A stretch of 14,577 nt of DNA from Bacteroidota bacterium. Lineage in GTDB: Bacteria; Bacteroidota; Bacteroidia; Flavobacteriales; Weeksellaceae. The stretch is taken from assembly GCA_023420435.1 (NCBI GenBank), contig JAEZWE010000238.1:1-14577 (forward strand), in the 5' to 3' direction. Made by a program: the position numbers and the translations under genes. How positions within the stretch are numbered: position 1 is the stretch's first letter; each line of letters starts with the position of its first letter. Under the pieces are notes generated by a model that saw only the letters and a list, made by a program, of their open reading frames with translations, did not search any database and was not told the DNA's origin. Shown piece by piece: positions 14,490 to 14,577 of the stretch.

Positions 14490-14577
14490 TTAATTTTCGA
14501 TAATGGTTTTTAAATCGGCAGGAGAGTAATATTTATTTTTTAAAACCTTGTGATCCTCTTTTCGGTGAACATTAAAT
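14490..14577 (-). CDS. C-terminal end of an unidentified gene (partial)
   Basis: 28 codons and a TAA stop are visible; the tail reads VHRKEDHKVLKNKYYSP then ADLKTIIEN. The rest lies beyond the window edge. The fragment is too short to assign. One base separates its stop from the ATG of the thioredoxin-like lipoprotein, so the genes are almost certainly co-transcribed and translationally coupled. Confidence 0.6.
   Translation of the reverse strand, partial: FNVHRKEDHKVLKNKYYSPADLKTIIEN

Overview
The window is chromosomal DNA from a member of the Bacteroidota, most likely class Flavobacteriia and close to Chryseobacterium (Weeksellaceae). Three things point there. The DNA is very AT-rich. Two proteins end in type A sorting domains of the type IX secretion system (T9SS), which is confined to this phylum. 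Nearly every start codon is preceded by the Bacteroidota -7 box TAnnTTTG rather than by a Shine-Dalgarno sequence. No phage, IS element, CRISPR array, tRNA or rRNA is visible.

Layout. Positions 27-2687 hold three minus-strand genes: a secreted protein with a possible carbohydrate-binding module, a XRE-type repressor, and a TerC/Alx-family membrane protein. A 348-bp AT-rich gap (2688-3035) follows, where transcription diverges. Rightward from it run an M14 metallocarboxypeptidase, an APC amino acid permease, an NlpC/P60 lipoprotein endopeptidase, dapD and a family 4 glycosyltransferase (3036-8225). This block has a peptide, amino-acid and cell-wall flavour: peptide trimming, amino acid uptake, diaminopimelate synthesis and peptidoglycan cleavage. 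From 8230 to the end everything is on the minus strand: a T9SS-secreted M28 aminopeptidase, the translation cluster thrS-infC-rpmI-rplT, a 59-residue disordered protein, and the operon [partial gene]-[thioredoxin-like lipoprotein]-[DUF4230 protein].

The most notable non-coding observations are these. (1) A motif ATTTAC-N4-RTAAAW occurs six times in one orientation between 1455 and 2982, around the XRE gene and the TerC gene; it looks like the operator set of a small local regulon. (2) The gap 2688-3035 has DnaA-box-like sequences on both sides of an extremely AT-rich core and lies exactly where gene direction diverges, so it is a candidate replication origin, although the head-on thrS-rplT cluster argues against this. 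(3) infC has no ATG or GTG start available, and homology begins at an ATA codon, which recalls the AUU start through which E. coli IF3 regulates itself. (4) The usually continuous infC-rpmI-rplT operon is cut by a strong intrinsic terminator followed at once by a new promoter.

Several starts were moved: those of the NlpC/P60 and M28 genes because the longer reading frame begins inside the -7 box, and that of rpmI because the conserved L35 N-terminus begins at a downstream ATG.
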